DNA of 64,000 nt from Pseudomonas sp. 8Z. GTDB taxonomy: Bacteria; Pseudomonadota; Gammaproteobacteria; Pseudomonadales; Pseudomonadaceae. Below the pieces are notes generated by a model. That model had not been told where the DNA came from. It ran no database searches and was given only the letters and a program-made list of their open reading frames with translations. Position numbers and translations under genes: made by a program. Below, piece by piece: positions 62,425 to 64,000 of this stretch (position 1 is the stretch's first letter; each line of letters begins with the position of its first letter). The DNA lies in contig NZ_LR733827.1 in the NCBI RefSeq assembly GCF_902506535.1, forward strand, positions 1,146,805-1,210,804, given 5' to 3'.

Positions 62425-64000
62425 TTAGCGCGGGGCGATATGCGCCACCATCAATTGCACCGTTTCGTTACCGCGAAACTCGTTGAGATCGAGCTTGTAG
62501 GCCAGCTCGGCCCAGCGCACCGTCGGGTTCGGCCAGACCTCACGATCGATGTTGAAGGCGATGCCGTCGAGCTGCACGCTGCCGCACTCGGTCTTGAGCA
62601 CCAGTTTCAGGTGACGCTCGCCAACGATGCGCTGCTGGACGATCTGGAACACGCCATGGAACAGTGGCTCGGGGAAGTGCTGGCCCCAGGGGCCAGCATT
62701 GCGCAGGGCACGGGCCAGCTCCAGATGGAACTCGGTGGCATCGAGCTGTCCATCGGAAAGCAGCCGCCCGGTCAGGTCGTCCTCGCTGAGCTGGCGACGC
62801 ACTTCGGCATCGAAAGCCGCGGCGAAGGCGCCGAAGTTTTCCTGCGGCAGCGACAGGCCGGCAGCCATGGCATGCCCGCCAAATTTGCTGATCAGCCCCG
62901 GATGGCGCGCTGCCACGGCATCCAGCGCGTCACGGATATGCAGCCCCGGCACCGAACGCGCCGAGCCCTTGAGCATGCCCTCACCGGCATCGGCGAAGGC
63001 GATGGCCGGGCGGTGGTAGCGCTCCTTGAGGCGCGAGGCGAGAATGCCGATCACCCCCTGGTGCCAGTCCGGCTCGAACAGGCACAGGCCGAACGGCATG
63101 TCGTCCAGGGACAGATCCTTGAGCTGGGCCAGCGCCTCACGCTGCATGCCCTGCTCGATGGCCTTGCGATCCTGGTTAAGCTGGTCGAGCTGCTGGGCCA
63201 TGTCGCGGGCCAGGGCCTCGTCATCGCAGAGCAGACACTCTATCCCTAAGCTCATGTCGTCCAGACGTCCGGCCGCGTTCAGCCGTGGGCCGAGGATGAA
63301 GCCCAGGTCGGTGGAAGTGATACGTCGATGGTCGCGCCCAGCCACTTCAAGGATCGCGCGCAGCCCAGGCCGCGCCCGACCGGCACGGATACGCGCCAGT
63401 CCCTGATGGACGAGGATGCGATTGTTGGCATCCAGTGGCACCACGTCGGCAACGCTACCCAGCGCCACCAGATCGAGCAGCTCACCCAGGTTCGGCTCCT
63501 GCCGTGTGCTAAACCAGCCGCTTTCGCGCAAGCGCGCACGCAGCGCCAGCAGCACATAGAACATCACGCCGACCCCTGCCATGGCCTTGCTGGGGAACGC
63601 GCAGCCCGGTTGGTTGGGATTGACGATGGCATCGGCAACCGGCAGCTCAGGCCCCGGCAGGTGGTGGTCAGTGACCAGCACTTTCAGCCCCGCTGCCTTG
63701 GCGGCTGCTACCCCATCGACGCTGGAGATGCCGTTATCCACAGTGAGCAGCAGGTCAGGCTGGCGCTGTAGCGCCACGGCGACGATCTCCGGGGTCAGGC
63801 CATAGCCATACTCGAAGCGATTCGGTACCAGGTAATCGACATGCGCGGCGCCCAGCAGGCGCAGACCGAGCACACCGACCGTACTGGCCGTGGCGCCATC
63901 GGCATCGAAGTCACCGACGATGAGGATGCGCTGACGCTGCGCCAGCGCCGCAACCAGCAGTTCGACTGCGGCATCGATGCCCTTGAGCTGCTGGTACGGG
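62425..64000 (-). CDS. recJ: single-stranded-DNA exonuclease RecJ (5' part outside window)
   Basis: About 525 C-terminal residues of RecJ; the N-terminus lies beyond base 64000. The DHH motifs are visible: the first, DFDADGATAS, near the window edge, TDHHLPGPE after it, then GPRLNAAGRLDD and the DHHA1 and OB parts (GHAMAAGLSLP). RecJ degrades 5' ends in recombination and mismatch repair. Stop is TAA at 62425-62427. Confidence 0.96.
   Translation of the reverse strand, partial: PYQQLKGIDAAVELLVAALAQRQRILIVGDFDADGATASTVGVLGLRLLGAAHVDYLVPNRFEYGYGLTPEIVAVALQRQPDLLLTVDNGISSVDGVAAAKAAGLKVLVTDHHLPGPELPVADAIVNPNQPGCAFPSKAMAGVGVMFYVLLALRARLRESGWFSTRQEPNLGELLDLVALGSVADVVPLDANNRILVHQGLARIRAGRARPGLRAILEVAGRDHRRITSTDLGFILGPRLNAAGRLDDMSLGIECLLCDDEALARDMAQQLDQLNQDRKAIEQGMQREALAQLKDLSLDDMPFGLCLFEPDWHQGVIGILASRLKERYHRPAIAFADAGEGMLKGSARSVPGLHIRDALDAVAARHPGLISKFGGHAMAAGLSLPQENFGAFAAAFDAEVRRQLSEDDLTGRLLSDGQLDATEFHLELARALRNAGPWGQHFPEPLFHGVFQIVQQRIVGERHLKLVLKTECGSVQLDGIAFNIDREVWPNPTVRWAELAYKLDLNEFRGNETVQLMVAHIAPR

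Overview
The window is a gene-dense chromosomal segment of a Pseudomonas, most likely from the P. mendocina / P. oleovorans / P. alcaliphila side of the genus. The reasons are the high GC content, the typical Pseudomonas gene content, and long runs of gene order that I remember from P. aeruginosa: flavodoxin-folM-folE-folX, argF with an ABC ATPase, glpK/glpR/glpD, mexK-mexJ-mexL-rsmJ, tsaB...adk-ppc, DUF4398-lptF, lysS-prfB, and recJ. I see no tRNA or rRNA gene, CRISPR array, transposase or prophage. The genes look intact; the edge genes (SDR at the left, recJ at the right) are cut by the window.

Layout. 1-3.5 kb: a minus-strand class II aldolase / hydrolase / DUF1569 operon, an SDR dehydrogenase and a flavodoxin. 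3.6-10.1 kb: a short LOV blue-light receptor, a degenerate PilZ-like protein, a LitR/CarH-type MerR regulator, a monooxygenase-fold membrane protein, then folM-folE-folX-DUF1244-HopJ-like. 10.1-12.6 kb: AzlCD amino-acid exporter with its AraC regulator and a GNAT. 12.8-18.2 kb: a transporter-histidine kinase-receiver hybrid, rmuC and a Sel1-like protein. 18.2-21.9 kb: a long non-coding block, then ydbH-ynbE-ydbL. 22-31 kb: grxD, a molybdopterin oxidoreductase, a lipoprotein, argF with an orphan ABC ATPase, PhzF, and glycerol genes with glpK turned away from glpR-glpD and no glpF. 33.4-45 kb: bacterioferritin, the MexJK pump with MexL, rsmJ, an EF-hand-like protein, extensin-like, DUF72, tsaB, a HAD phosphatase and adk. 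45.5-50.6 kb: ppc, DUF4398 and lptF, then about 1 kb of non-coding DNA holding two inverted copies of a repeat. 50.6-64 kb: envelope and hydrolase genes, a TetR, lysS, prfB with its programmed frameshift, a GGDEF protein, a GMC oxidoreductase, DUF533 and the 3' part of recJ.

The most interesting part is 3.6-9.4 kb. It joins a LOV photoreceptor, a LitR-type repressor that appears to lack cobalamin-binding residues, and a tetrahydromonapterin gene set (folM, folE, folX). The 310-bp gap before folM holds two 11/12 matches to the operator I recall for the P. putida light regulator PplR1. This supports a light-regulated pterin operon wired by LOV plus class II LitR. The PilZ-like gene between sensor and regulator, and the DUF1244 and HopJ-like genes at the end of the operon, would be new parts of it. 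Other good leads are a possible minus-strand small RNA at about 18.2-18.4 kb, a clear GlpR operator before glpD, a strong inverted repeat between mexJ and mexL, and the inverted repeat pair at 49.8-50.6 kb.
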